Of a stretch of 64,000 nucleotides of DNA, positions 50,061-58,257 are shown piece by piece. Within the stretch, counting starts at the first letter, position 1. The number at the start of each line of letters is the position of its first letter. The translations under genes were made by a program, and so were the position numbers. The notes under the pieces are model-generated. The model saw nothing but the letters and a program-made list of their open reading frames with translations. It was not told where the DNA came from and did not search any database. Source of the DNA: CALVUJ01 sp045119835 (lineage in GTDB: Bacteria > Bacillota_I > Bacilli_A > RFN20 > DUOF01); assembly GCA_045119835.1 (NCBI GenBank), contig JBGVED010000022.1:62001-126000 (forward strand), given 5' to 3'.

Positions 50061-50753
50061 ATGGAATATGTAGGACCTGATGAAGGATTAAAAGTATTTG
50101 ATATAAAATTTGATATAACAACAGCTGGACCTTCTCCACTTGATAATAATAGACGTATAGAACTATTCTTATTAGGCTGTGATAAGGCAATGTGTGGTCA
50201 TGCTTGTCCTGGCTGTTTTAATAGAAGATTATGGGACGCTAGTTTAGCAACTCACTCATGTGACTTATTATCACTTGCAAGATGGATTGTAGATAGAACA
50301 CCTGAAAATGAAAGATATATAACAATAGGCGGAGCAGAACCAACTATGCAAATGGATAAATTAATTCCATTTTGTAAGTTATTAAAAGAATATAAATTTC
50401 ATATAATGATTTATACTTGGAGAGAATTAAATTATGAATTATCAGAACATACTCTTCCAAGAGCTATGGATTATCCATTAGATAAAATACCAAAAGATAA
50501 ATGGTATGATTTATTTAATTATGTAGATATCATAGTAGACGGACAATTTATGATGGAACATAAACTATATCAAGAAGATGCAAAAGACGGATTCTTATCT
50601 TCTATAGGAAGTGGGAATCAAAAAATATGGGATATAAAATATTATAGAGAACATCATACAATGAGAGGATTCTATATGGAAGAACTAGAATCTCTTAGAG
50701 TGGGAAAAATTAAAAATGATTTAGTTTTCTATGTAAAGAAAGGAGTAATATAA
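50061..50753 (+). CDS. nrdG: NrdG-type radical-SAM activase
   Basis: 230 residues. C45, C49 and C52 in CGHACPGCFN form the CX3CX2C site for a 4Fe-4S cluster that splits S-adenosylmethionine. ITIGGAEPT and DIIVDGQF follow, as in NrdG. It would install the glycyl radical on anaerobic ribonucleotide reductase NrdD. No NrdD is in this window, so the partner is either elsewhere in the phage or the host's. Its presence points to an anaerobic host. Confidence 0.87.
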   Translation: MEYVGPDEGLKVFDIKFDITTAGPSPLDNNRRIELFLLGCDKAMCGHACPGCFNRRLWDASLATHSCDLLSLARWIVDRTPENERYITIGGAEPTMQMDKLIPFCKLLKEYKFHIMIYTWRELNYELSEHTLPRAMDYPLDKIPKDKWYDLFNYVDIIVDGQFMMEHKLYQEDAKDGFLSSIGSGNQKIWDIKYYREHHTMRGFYMEELESLRVGKIKNDLVFYVKKGVI

Positions 50754-51662
50754 ATGCTTGTTAAAAGAGAAAAAGTTAATAAAAAGCAACATTTAATTAC
50801 TGATTATATGTACAATGATGATAATGTTGGAATAGATTTAGAATTATTAAATGAAGAAAAATCTAATAAAGTTTATAGCATCCCTAGTGTACTAATATCA
50901 GACGAATCACAAAGTTTTAACTTTGCTGAAAACGAAATAAGTTTAAGTGCAAATTTAAAATATGAATCAGAAAAAATCCAAGCTGTTGTAAATGTTACTT
51001 CTCCTGACGATTATTATACAGTAAAAAAAGAAATAGCTGATAATGATTTTGCACAAGATATAATAGATACTTGTTTAGAAAACAAGAAAAACATTAAAAA
51101 TTTACCATGTTATGAATTAGCTGTTCAAGAAGTTATAGACAATATAAAAGAAGAAGCATTATCTAATAACTATTTAATTAGAGAAAATGAGATGAAATAT
51201 AAATGTTATATTTATAGCGATAATATGGAATTATTAGGTGTGGCTAATAGACTATTGTATAAAAGCCAAGGTTTTTTTATTATTGGAGAGTATATAGGTA
51301 AAACTTTAGAAAAGATAGCAAATAGTAACGATAAAATAATCATACACATGTGTGTGGGAGATAATTTAGTATTACAATTAGTAAATGTTCGTGTAGAAGG
51401 ATGTACTAGTACTAATGTATCATATGTAATGATAAACACTGCAAATACAAAAATAAAACAAATAGAAGAGACATATATGTCAACTACTATGACTATGTCT
51501 AATAATATAGCATTGCCAAATTATCATCCATCAAGTCAAATACTTGATTATTGTGATAAATTTACAAGTATGAATACACGCACAGAAATTCTTAATTTCT
51601 ATAAAATGAATAAACCAAATATGACACCGACAATTAATGTGAATAAATATTTAATAGGGTAA
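50754..51662 (+). CDS. Unknown protein, 302 aa
   Basis: ATG 50754 abuts the nrdG stop, with AAAGGAGT in nrdG. Mixed alpha/beta; the last 130 residues are Thr/Asn/Met-rich. No motif recognised. Confidence 0.72.
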   Translation: MLVKREKVNKKQHLITDYMYNDDNVGIDLELLNEEKSNKVYSIPSVLISDESQSFNFAENEISLSANLKYESEKIQAVVNVTSPDDYYTVKKEIADNDFAQDIIDTCLENKKNIKNLPCYELAVQEVIDNIKEEALSNNYLIRENEMKYKCYIYSDNMELLGVANRLLYKSQGFFIIGEYIGKTLEKIANSNDKIIIHMCVGDNLVLQLVNVRVEGCTSTNVSYVMINTANTKIKQIEETYMSTTMTMSNNIALPNYHPSSQILDYCDKFTSMNTRTEILNFYKMNKPNMTPTINVNKYLIG

Positions 51663-51684
51663 AGAGGCGTGAAGCCTCTATTTA
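51663..51684 (+). terminator. Hairpin terminator
   Basis: AGAGGC/GCCTCT with a five-base loop, followed by ATTTAATT. Confidence 0.7.
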
Positions 51685-51705
51685 ATTATAAGGAGGTAAA
51701 GCGCT

Positions 51706-53307
51706 ATGAGCTTTAATGAACAAATATTAGATTTAATGGCAATAAAAAAACCATGTATTCAAATAAGAACTAGTTTAGAAAAAGAAATGATACCTACATT
51801 GTTAAACTTATTATTTTCTAATCAAGTAGATAATATTTATAGAATAGATGAACTAGATAAAGTTGAAAAGATAAATATAAATGCAAAGGGTCAAATGATA
51901 AAAGAAGTAGTAGAACATGATGAATATGGTCAAGTTCAATTTAACCCGATGATTCTCTTACCTTGGGTGAGAGGTATAATAAATGATACAGAAAAAGTAG
52001 AGAACAACGCTTTTATATTTATGGATTATGATTCTAATTTTGATAGACCAACTTTTAGAAGATGGATAAAAGATGTGTTTGAATTTAGAAATGAATCTTA
52101 TGCTCCATTTATATTTGTATCTTCTGAACCAAATATACCAGAAGATTTAAAGCATTTATTCAGTGTAGTATATTATGACGCTCCTACTGAACGAGAAATA
52201 AATCAATTATTAAGAGATTATGAAATAGTTAAGAAAGTAGAAGTAAAAGACAAAGAAAATTTAGCTCATAAATTTATAGGATTCAATAGAACTGAAATTA
52301 TAGAATGTCTTGATTATTCTTATTATAAATACAATGAAATCAATGACTCTTATATTAAAGAAAAAAGAGTGGAAGTAATTAAAAAATCTAGTGTTCTAGA
52401 TTATAGAGAACCTAAAATGACTATGGAACAAATAGGTGGAAATCAATATTTCAAAGAATGGTATGATGAAACTAAATTTGCATTTGACCCAGAAGCTAAA
52501 CAATATGGAGTACCAATGCCTAAAGGATATTTATCTTTAGGAGCACCTGGTGTAGCAAAATCAATGTTTGCTGAAGCAATAGCTGCAGATTTAAATGTAC
52601 CATTAGTATTCCTTGATATGTCTAGATTATTAAGTAAATTCGTAGGTGAATCAGAAAGAAATATAGACCAAGCAATACAAATTATAAAACAAATAGCTCC
52701 TTGTGTATTATTAATAGATGAAGTAGAAAAAGCACTTGGAGGTTATAAATCATCAAATGCATCAGATTCAGGTACTTTAGCCAGAGTATTTGGTAAAGTA
52801 TTAAACTTATTAGCAGACAACGATAACGGTATATACACTGTAATGACTTCAAATAATGTTAAAGATTTACCACCTGAATTAACTAGAGCAGGAAGACTAG
52901 ATGCAATATGGTATTTTGGATTACCAACAGAAAAAGAACGTGAAGAAATATTTAATTTACACTTAACTAAAAGAGGTCATAGTGTTTCTAAAGCCAATTT
53001 AAAGAAAATAGCAAAAGAAACAGAAAAATATACTGGTGCAGAAATAGAACAAATAGTTATATCTGCAATAAGAAAAGCATATGTTAGAATGAAGAAAGCT
53101 GGTTCTAACAAATATAAAATAGATTTTGAAGATTTAAAATCTGCAAGAGATAATGTAATACCAGTAGCTGTTTCTTCTAAAGAAACAATAAATGAATTAG
53201 AAGACTGGGCTAAAGGTAGAGCTTTATATTCTAATAAATCAAACAGTAAAAAGAATAAAGATTTATTAGATAAAATAGATGAAATAGATTTTGATGATAT
53301 TATATAA
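51706..53307 (+). CDS. Ycf46-like AAA+ ATPase
   Basis: 533 residues. The N-terminal 240 residues hold a non-catalytic P-loop-like domain (MILLPWVRGI, FIFMDYDSNF, FIFVSSEPNIPEDL), the layout of cyanobacterial and plastid Ycf46. Then come MTMEQIGG and the linker to the AAA+ core. Walker A GAPGVAKS (279-286) has Ala before the Lys. Walker B LLIDEVEKAL lies near 335-344, and NNVKDLPPELTRAGRLDA contains sensor 1 and Arg finger. Downstream lie DUF1257 (Ycf35-like) and DUF2997 genes. Remodelling function unknown. AAGGAGG precedes ATG 51706. Confidence 0.85.
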   Translation: MSFNEQILDLMAIKKPCIQIRTSLEKEMIPTLLNLLFSNQVDNIYRIDELDKVEKININAKGQMIKEVVEHDEYGQVQFNPMILLPWVRGIINDTEKVENNAFIFMDYDSNFDRPTFRRWIKDVFEFRNESYAPFIFVSSEPNIPEDLKHLFSVVYYDAPTEREINQLLRDYEIVKKVEVKDKENLAHKFIGFNRTEIIECLDYSYYKYNEINDSYIKEKRVEVIKKSSVLDYREPKMTMEQIGGNQYFKEWYDETKFAFDPEAKQYGVPMPKGYLSLGAPGVAKSMFAEAIAADLNVPLVFLDMSRLLSKFVGESERNIDQAIQIIKQIAPCVLLIDEVEKALGGYKSSNASDSGTLARVFGKVLNLLADNDNGIYTVMTSNNVKDLPPELTRAGRLDAIWYFGLPTEKEREEIFNLHLTKRGHSVSKANLKKIAKETEKYTGAEIEQIVISAIRKAYVRMKKAGSNKYKIDFEDLKSARDNVIPVAVSSKETINELEDWAKGRALYSNKSNSKKNKDLLDKIDEIDFDDII

Positions 53308-53321
53308 GGAAAGTGATTAGT

Positions 53322-53540
53322 ATGAAATTTAAAAATAGAGATGAAATGATTGATTATATAGAAGAAAATAGCGTTCATACAACAGAAGAGCTGCCTTATT
53401 GTACTTTTTGTGATGAAAGATTAGATTCATATGATGGTTATATAGAATATTATAACTTAGAAACAGATTCTGGATATGAAATGTTTTGTTGTGAAGAGCA
53501 TATGATACAATATTTAGAAAAATTTATAAAAGGAGAATAA
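53322..53540 (+). CDS. Small Cys/His protein, 72 aa
   Basis: AAGGAAAGTG before ATG 53322. CTFCDERL (about 27-34) and CCEEHM (about 58-63) could form one zinc site. No family recognised. First gene after the AAA+ ATPase. Confidence 0.68.
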   Translation: MKFKNRDEMIDYIEENSVHTTEELPYCTFCDERLDSYDGYIEYYNLETDSGYEMFCCEEHMIQYLEKFIKGE

Positions 53541-53559
53541 CAAATAGAGGGCGATTTAA

Positions 53560-54180
53560 TTGATAAAAAAAATGACAACTTTAGTTTTAGGCAATACATT
53601 GGCATCATTAGGTATAGCAATGGTTATTAATTCTGGTTTAGGCTGTTTTTCAGTTACATCAGCAAATCTTGCTATATCTAATTTTTTTGGCATATCATTA
53701 GGAACTGCAGGTATGTTAGTAGAATTAGTTATATTATTAATTGCAACTTACAGAGGAGAAGGTATAGGATTAACAGCGGTATGTAATGCATTTTATGGTT
53801 CATATGCAATAGATTTTTTTAGAATGTTGTTACCATCGCATATATTAATGGTATTCGGTTTATTAATAATACCATTTGGATGGGCTTTAATGGGTAAAGC
53901 AGGACTTGGAGATACAGGCTGTAATGTTTTAATGAATTCTATATTAAAACAAACTAATAAAAGTATTGGCTTTGTACGTGGTGTACAAGAATGTTTATTT
54001 ATGTTAATAGGATTTCTTGGCGCAAGACAATATGTAACTTGGTTCACAATAGCATTGTCATTTGGACTAGGATATTTATTACAATTCATATATAGACTAA
54101 TAAAATATGACCCAACTAAAATAAATCATAAATTTTTAATTCAGACATCAGGAGGAAAGACATGTTTAAGAAAGAGTTAA
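53560..54180 (+). CDS. YczE/YitT-like multi-pass membrane protein
   Basis: 206 residues from TTG 53560 (GAGGGCG upstream). About five hydrophobic helices. The signature stretch GLGDTGCNVLMNSILKQ and an earlier matching half (LGCFSVTSANLAISNFFGI) fit the internally duplicated YczE/YitT family of integral membrane proteins. Such a protein is unexpected in a phage and may alter membrane transport or lysis timing. The 3' end overlaps the next gene by 19 nt. Confidence 0.72.
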   Translation: MIKKMTTLVLGNTLASLGIAMVINSGLGCFSVTSANLAISNFFGISLGTAGMLVELVILLIATYRGEGIGLTAVCNAFYGSYAIDFFRMLLPSHILMVFGLLIIPFGWALMGKAGLGDTGCNVLMNSILKQTNKSIGFVRGVQECLFMLIGFLGARQYVTWFTIALSFGLGYLLQFIYRLIKYDPTKINHKFLIQTSGGKTCLRKS

Positions 54181-54527
54181 TAAATAATATTCCTATCCAT
54201 CAAGAAATGCTTTTGGTAAAGAAAACAATAGGAATTAAAAAAAATTATACACAACAAGGTAGACATATGACTGTTAAAGCAACTGCTTATTGTAATGATC
54301 CTATAACTTATATGGGAACAGTGCCTAAAGTTGATTATACTATAGCAGTAGATCCATCTGTTATACCATTAGGTTCTAGAGTATATATACCACAATTCAA
54401 TAAAGTATTTATAGCTGAAGACACAGGAAGCAAAATAAAAGGAAACAGAATTGATATTTATATGAAAGATTACGATACTTGTATGAAATGGGGTATTAGA
54501 AATATAGATATTTATATATTAGATTAA
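54162..54527 (+). CDS. 3D-domain cell-wall hydrolase-like protein
   Basis: 121 residues. The double-psi beta-barrel 3D domain (C-terminus of YabE/RpfB-type proteins, MltA-like) fills residues about 36-121. TAYCND, IAVDPSVIPLGSRVYI and AEDTGSKIKGNRIDIY carry its three Asp. The family acts on peptidoglycan. No signal peptide, so it needs a release route or a virion location. AGGAGG precedes ATG 54162. Confidence 0.85.
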   Translation: MFKKELINNIPIHQEMLLVKKTIGIKKNYTQQGRHMTVKATAYCNDPITYMGTVPKVDYTIAVDPSVIPLGSRVYIPQFNKVFIAEDTGSKIKGNRIDIYMKDYDTCMKWGIRNIDIYILD

Positions 54528-54539
54528 GAGGTGATAAGA

Positions 54540-54884
54540 ATGAGTGGGATAATGATAGACGATGATTTTGATCCAGTTGAAGAAGAAAAAGAAACATCTT
54601 CCGATTCTGAATTAAAAACAGTAGTCAAGCAGGGTTTTAAAGATTTAGAAATGATAGTAGAAAAACTAGGTCAATTGTCTCAATTAATGGAACCTTTTGG
54701 TGATTCTGATACAATTGACGAATTAATAATATTATATAGTGAGATAATCCCGAATATATTAATAGGAGACTATAGTGAAGCATTAGAAGGATTAGACAAA
54801 GATGACCAAGCCATAGCAAGATTAGCTTTAAATAGAAGAAGAAAAGATATAATTTCAAATTTATTAGAAAAATATAATAATTAA
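54540..54884 (+). CDS. Unknown acidic helical protein, 114 aa
   Basis: AGGTGATAAGA stands before ATG 54540. An acidic disordered start (DDDFDPVEEEKE) is followed by helices. No family recognised. Confidence 0.68.
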   Translation: MSGIMIDDDFDPVEEEKETSSDSELKTVVKQGFKDLEMIVEKLGQLSQLMEPFGDSDTIDELIILYSEIIPNILIGDYSEALEGLDKDDQAIARLALNRRRKDIISNLLEKYNN

Positions 54885-54894
54885 TATAAAATAA

Positions 54895-54951
54895 AGTAGT
54901 GGCCCGCTACTGGTAAGAATGGGTAGCCTTTAAATAGGCAAGAAAGAGAGA
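54895..54951 (+). promoter_or_regulatory. Structured leader of the DUF1257 gene
   Basis: GTAGTG (54896-54901) pairs with CGCTAC (54905-54910), and GCCT (54926-54929) with AGGC (54936-54939). AGAAAGAGAGA (54941-54951) ends 5 nt before the ATG, identical in sequence and spacing to the ssb leader. No standard ribosome site. Confidence 0.5.
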
Positions 54952-54956
54952 ATAAA

Positions 54957-55367
54957 ATGAGCGTATGGAAACAAATAACAAGTGATGTATTAGGAAAAAA
55001 TGTAAACGAAAAAATGTTAACAAATGCATTAGCTGATTTAGGAATAACATTAGACAAATCTGTTAAACAAATAAGAAATAGCTGGGGATCTGATACTTGT
55101 GACGCAGCTTTAGTTAATAGCAATGGAAGAGTAACTTCAGTTGGTATAAGATGGACAGCTAAAAAAGGAATAGAATTAGTTGGAGATACTTTCAACTGTA
55201 ATTTTGGACATGGAATATATGACAAAGGACAAGAAACTTTAATGAATAAAATAGCACAAGCTTATCAAGTAAGACATGTAAAACAACAAATGGCTTTAAA
55301 TAACTGGATGGTAGAAGAACAAGTTACTGAAAATGGAGAAATCAAATTAGTATTTGTTCAAGCATAA
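54957..55367 (+). CDS. DUF1257 / Ycf35-like protein
   Basis: 136 residues, the family's usual size. Matches Ycf35 in order: an N-terminal LTNALADLGITLD, a Cys/Asp-containing strand (TCDAALVNSNG), VGIRWTAKKGIELVGD, a helix ending in IAQAYQVRHVKQQ, and a closing VTENGEIKLVFVQ. Ycf35 is conserved in plastids and cyanobacteria without a settled function. In bacteria it often neighbours DUF2997 and AAA+ genes, as here. Confidence 0.8.
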   Translation: MSVWKQITSDVLGKNVNEKMLTNALADLGITLDKSVKQIRNSWGSDTCDAALVNSNGRVTSVGIRWTAKKGIELVGDTFNCNFGHGIYDKGQETLMNKIAQAYQVRHVKQQMALNNWMVEEQVTENGEIKLVFVQA

Positions 55368-55372
55368 TAAAC

Positions 55373-55395
55373 AAGACGGCTTCGGCCGTCTTTAA
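55373..55395 (+). terminator. Terminator with TTCG tetraloop
   Basis: AAGACGGC/GCCGTCTT closed by TTCG, then TAAAATTT. Confidence 0.8.
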
Positions 55396-55421
55396 AATTT
55401 ATAAAAAGGAGATTGTTTGAT

Positions 55422-55694
55422 ATGAACCATTATTTAGTTATTAAAACAGAAGTTGATAAAGAAGAAAATATAAATACAGAAGTAGTATTAAAATATAAAA
55501 AATTAGAAGCTGAAGTAGAATTCTTTTCTATGATAGATAATTTTTATTCAAGATTAATACACGATAGCAAAATTATGCATTTCGAAGAATTCAATATCGA
55601 TGATTTCGGAGATGAAAAAAGAGGACATTTTGTATTTGAATTTAAAGATTATGAAAGCGAAATAAATTTAAAAATTGAATTAAAAACTATATAA
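55422..55694 (+). CDS. Unknown protein, 90 aa
   Basis: ATG 55422 follows AAAAGGAG. Acidic beta-rich protein (alternating charged/hydrophobic strands). It lies between DUF1257 and DUF2997 genes and so may belong to their system. No family recognised. Confidence 0.68.
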   Translation: MNHYLVIKTEVDKEENINTEVVLKYKKLEAEVEFFSMIDNFYSRLIHDSKIMHFEEFNIDDFGDEKRGHFVFEFKDYESEINLKIELKTI

Positions 55695-55710
55695 TTAGGA
55701 GGATATAAAA

Positions 55711-55914
55711 ATGAAAAGAGTAGAATTAACTATAAAAGAAGATGGAAATTACACTATAAATGCAATGGAAGGATTCGTAGGTCAATCTTGCGACCAAAAA
55801 ACAGCTAATTTAGTAGCTATATTAGGCGGAGTTGAAAAACAAACTAAATATAAACCAGAATACTTTGATCCAGATGGAGATAATTTAAACGAATTAACTA
55901 ACGGAGGTAGATAA
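55711..55914 (+). CDS. DUF2997 protein
   Basis: 67 residues. Strands VELTIKEDGNYTINA, the GFVGQSC turn with its single Cys, a helix (ANLVAILGGVE) and the YKPEYFD close match DUF2997. That family is typically encoded beside DUF1257. The conserved Gly-x-x-Cys suggests a reactive or ligand-binding cysteine. AGGAGG precedes ATG 55711. Confidence 0.78.
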   Translation: MKRVELTIKEDGNYTINAMEGFVGQSCDQKTANLVAILGGVEKQTKYKPEYFDPDGDNLNELTNGGR

Positions 55915-55915
55915 T

Positions 55916-56125
55916 TTGAAAAAAGCGAAAAAAACAAAAATCAAAACTGGAGAAAAAGGATTGTTTGGACAAAAGAAAGAAAAAGTTATCTGTTGCCCAC
56001 ATTGTAAAAGTACAGATTATGAAATTTTACAAAGAAATGTAATGCTATATATTCTACCACCATTAAATACTAATCACGCACAAGGTGTATGTAGAAAATG
56101 TGGTAAAAAATTTAAAATAAACTAA
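55916..56125 (+). CDS. Basic zinc-ribbon protein, 69 aa, TTG start
   Basis: GGAGGTAGATAA precedes TTG 55916. A Lys-rich opening is followed by CCPHCK (about 26-31) and CRKCGKKF (about 60-67), a zinc ribbon. May bind nucleic acid. Adjacent to DUF2997. Confidence 0.7.
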   Translation: MKKAKKTKIKTGEKGLFGQKKEKVICCPHCKSTDYEILQRNVMLYILPPLNTNHAQGVCRKCGKKFKIN

Positions 56126-56139
56126 GGAGATTGTATACT

Positions 56140-56277
56140 ATGAAATCAATGGCTATGAAAATATTAAGAGAAGAATTTGGAATAAGAAAAGTACAAGGTA
56201 AACATTTAGGTGCATATAGTTTCTATACTTTATGTGGTTTTATAAAAGCAGCAAGAAAAGGCGAAGAAATTAAATAA
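56140..56277 (+). CDS. Unknown basic microprotein, 45 aa
   Basis: AAGGAGATTG before ATG 56140. Basic helical peptide with one Cys. No family recognised. Confidence 0.6.
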   Translation: MKSMAMKILREEFGIRKVQGKHLGAYSFYTLCGFIKAARKGEEIK

Positions 56278-56282
56278 TATAG

Positions 56283-56320
56283 GCACCCATTATAGGGTGC
56301 TTCAATACTATAATGGGAGG
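56283..56320 (+). promoter_or_regulatory. Mutually exclusive hairpins before the UvrD-like gene
   Basis: GCACCC (56283-56288)/GGGTGC (56295-56300) forms one hairpin. CCCATTATA (56286-56294) can instead pair with TATAATGGG (56309-56317), which overlaps the GGGAGG ribosome site (56315-56320). Only one can form fully, so the leader could act as a translation switch. Confidence 0.5.
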
Positions 56321-56328
56321 TAAATATT

Positions 56329-58230
56329 ATGGAAAAGGCTATAAATATATTTGAAGGATTAAATCCTGAACAAGTTCAAGCTGTTAAAACTATATATGGA
56401 CCAGTTCTTGTTTCGGCAGGTGCTGGAGCAGGAAAAACTAAAGTACTAACTGTAAGAGCTCAGCATATGATTATAAAAGGAATCGACCCAAGTCAAATAT
56501 TATTAACTACTTTTACTAATAAAGCCGCAGGCGAAATAAAAGAAAGAATAATAAATGTTATAGGCGATGAAGCTAAGAAAATAACTGTTGGTACTTTTCA
56601 TAGTATCTGTAATAGAATACTTCGCCAGTATGGAGAAAAATTAGGATATTGTAAAACTTTCAGTATACTATCTGAAGATGATTCAGATAAAGTAATAAAA
56701 AAAGCCGCTAAACAATATGCCTTAGAAAATAAAGATTTAAAAAACTATATAGCTAATTGTAAAGCAAATATGTTAACTCCAGCAAAAGCTATGTCTCAAG
56801 CTAAAACAAGTGAAAAAGATTTAGCTAATGCTTATGATGTATATCAATCTGAATTAAAAAGAACTCAATCTATGGATTTTGATGATTTATTATTGAATAC
56901 TGTTATATTATTAGAACAGCATTCAGATGTAAAAAAAACATTAAATAATAAATGGAAATTCATTGAAGGCGATGAAATACAAGACAGTTCGGCTACAGAT
57001 GCTAGACTTATGGAATTATTAGCAGGAGAAGACCAAAATGTATTCTTCGTTGGAGATGACTTTCAATCTATATATGGATTCAGAAATGCAGATGTAGGAA
57101 TAATGCTTTCATTAAAAGAAAGATATCCTAATTTACAATGGTTTAATTTATCTAAAAACTATAGAAGCACAGATACTATAGTTTATGGGGCAAAAACTCT
57201 TATAGATAAAAATAAAAACCAATTACAAAAGAAAGTAGAAGCAGCTAGAGGTGTTAAAGGTTCACCTATAATACAAACTAAATGCAAGAATCAAGAAGAT
57301 GAAGCTAAAAAAGCTGTAGCTTATATAAAAATGGTTCATGAGAAAAAAGGTCTACCTTATAAAGATATAATGGTTCTATACAGAATGACTTATCTTTCTA
57401 GAAATATGGAACAAGCTCTTATGAAAGAAAGAATACCTTATACTTTAATAGGAGGAACTCCATTCTTCTGTAGAGCAGAAATACTAGACATATTATCTTA
57501 TCTTAAATTAATAGTTAATGAAAATGACTTAATGGCGTTCAAAAGAAGTATAGCTATACCTAAAAGAGGCATAGGTGAAAAATCTATAGAAACTATAGAC
57601 CAATTTGCTATGAACTTCCCAGGAAAACCATTATCTATAAGAGAAGCAATAAGTCATAAAGATTTAAAACTTAGAGGAAAAGCTGATAAATCATTAAAAG
57701 AATATGTAGCCTTCTTGGATTTATTAGAAACTAAATATCTTGAATTATCACCAGCAGAATTAATAACTTGGTTAGTTACTGAATTAAATTATGTTGATTA
57801 TTTAAAAGAACATTATAAAGAAGATTCAGAAGTACAAACTAGAGTAGAAAACTTAATGGAATTAGTTAATGTTGCTAGTGAATATGAATCTATAGAAGAC
57901 TTACTTGTTCAAGCTTCTCTATATAGAGAAGATATAGATGATAAAACAGATGCTGTTCAACTATTAACTATGCATAAATCTAAAGGATTAGAAGCTAAAG
58001 CTGTTATAGTTATAGGATGTGCTGAAGGAATAGCTCCGCATCATAAATCATTTGAAGATCCAAAACAATTGGAAGAAGAAAGAAGACTTATGTATGTCGC
58101 AGCTACAAGAGCAGAAGATTATTTATTTATGTTATATCCAAGTTATACAAAAGTACAGGGTGTTGATACTTATGCAAAACCTTCTAGATTTTTAAATGAA
58201 ATAAATTCAAAATACGTATATAAAAATTAA
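56329..58230 (+). CDS. UvrD/PcrA-type superfamily 1 DNA helicase
   Basis: 633 residues. Motifs in order: Ia/Walker A AGAGAGKT (30-37), TFTNKAA, TFHS, Walker B GDEIQD, GDDFQSIYGFR (III), NYRST (IV), LLTMHKSKGLE (V) and LMYVAATRA (VI). A 3'-5' helicase for replication restart, repair or removing proteins from DNA. Slightly shorter than host PcrA, lacking its C-terminal tail. GGGAGG precedes ATG 56329. Confidence 0.95.
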   Translation: MEKAINIFEGLNPEQVQAVKTIYGPVLVSAGAGAGKTKVLTVRAQHMIIKGIDPSQILLTTFTNKAAGEIKERIINVIGDEAKKITVGTFHSICNRILRQYGEKLGYCKTFSILSEDDSDKVIKKAAKQYALENKDLKNYIANCKANMLTPAKAMSQAKTSEKDLANAYDVYQSELKRTQSMDFDDLLLNTVILLEQHSDVKKTLNNKWKFIEGDEIQDSSATDARLMELLAGEDQNVFFVGDDFQSIYGFRNADVGIMLSLKERYPNLQWFNLSKNYRSTDTIVYGAKTLIDKNKNQLQKKVEAARGVKGSPIIQTKCKNQEDEAKKAVAYIKMVHEKKGLPYKDIMVLYRMTYLSRNMEQALMKERIPYTLIGGTPFFCRAEILDILSYLKLIVNENDLMAFKRSIAIPKRGIGEKSIETIDQFAMNFPGKPLSIREAISHKDLKLRGKADKSLKEYVAFLDLLETKYLELSPAELITWLVTELNYVDYLKEHYKEDSEVQTRVENLMELVNVASEYESIEDLLVQASLYREDIDDKTDAVQLLTMHKSKGLEAKAVIVIGCAEGIAPHHKSFEDPKQLEEERRLMYVAATRAEDYLFMLYPSYTKVQGVDTYAKPSRFLNEINSKYVYKN

Positions 58231-58257
58231 TTTCTAATAAAAGGGGCGAAAGAGAAA

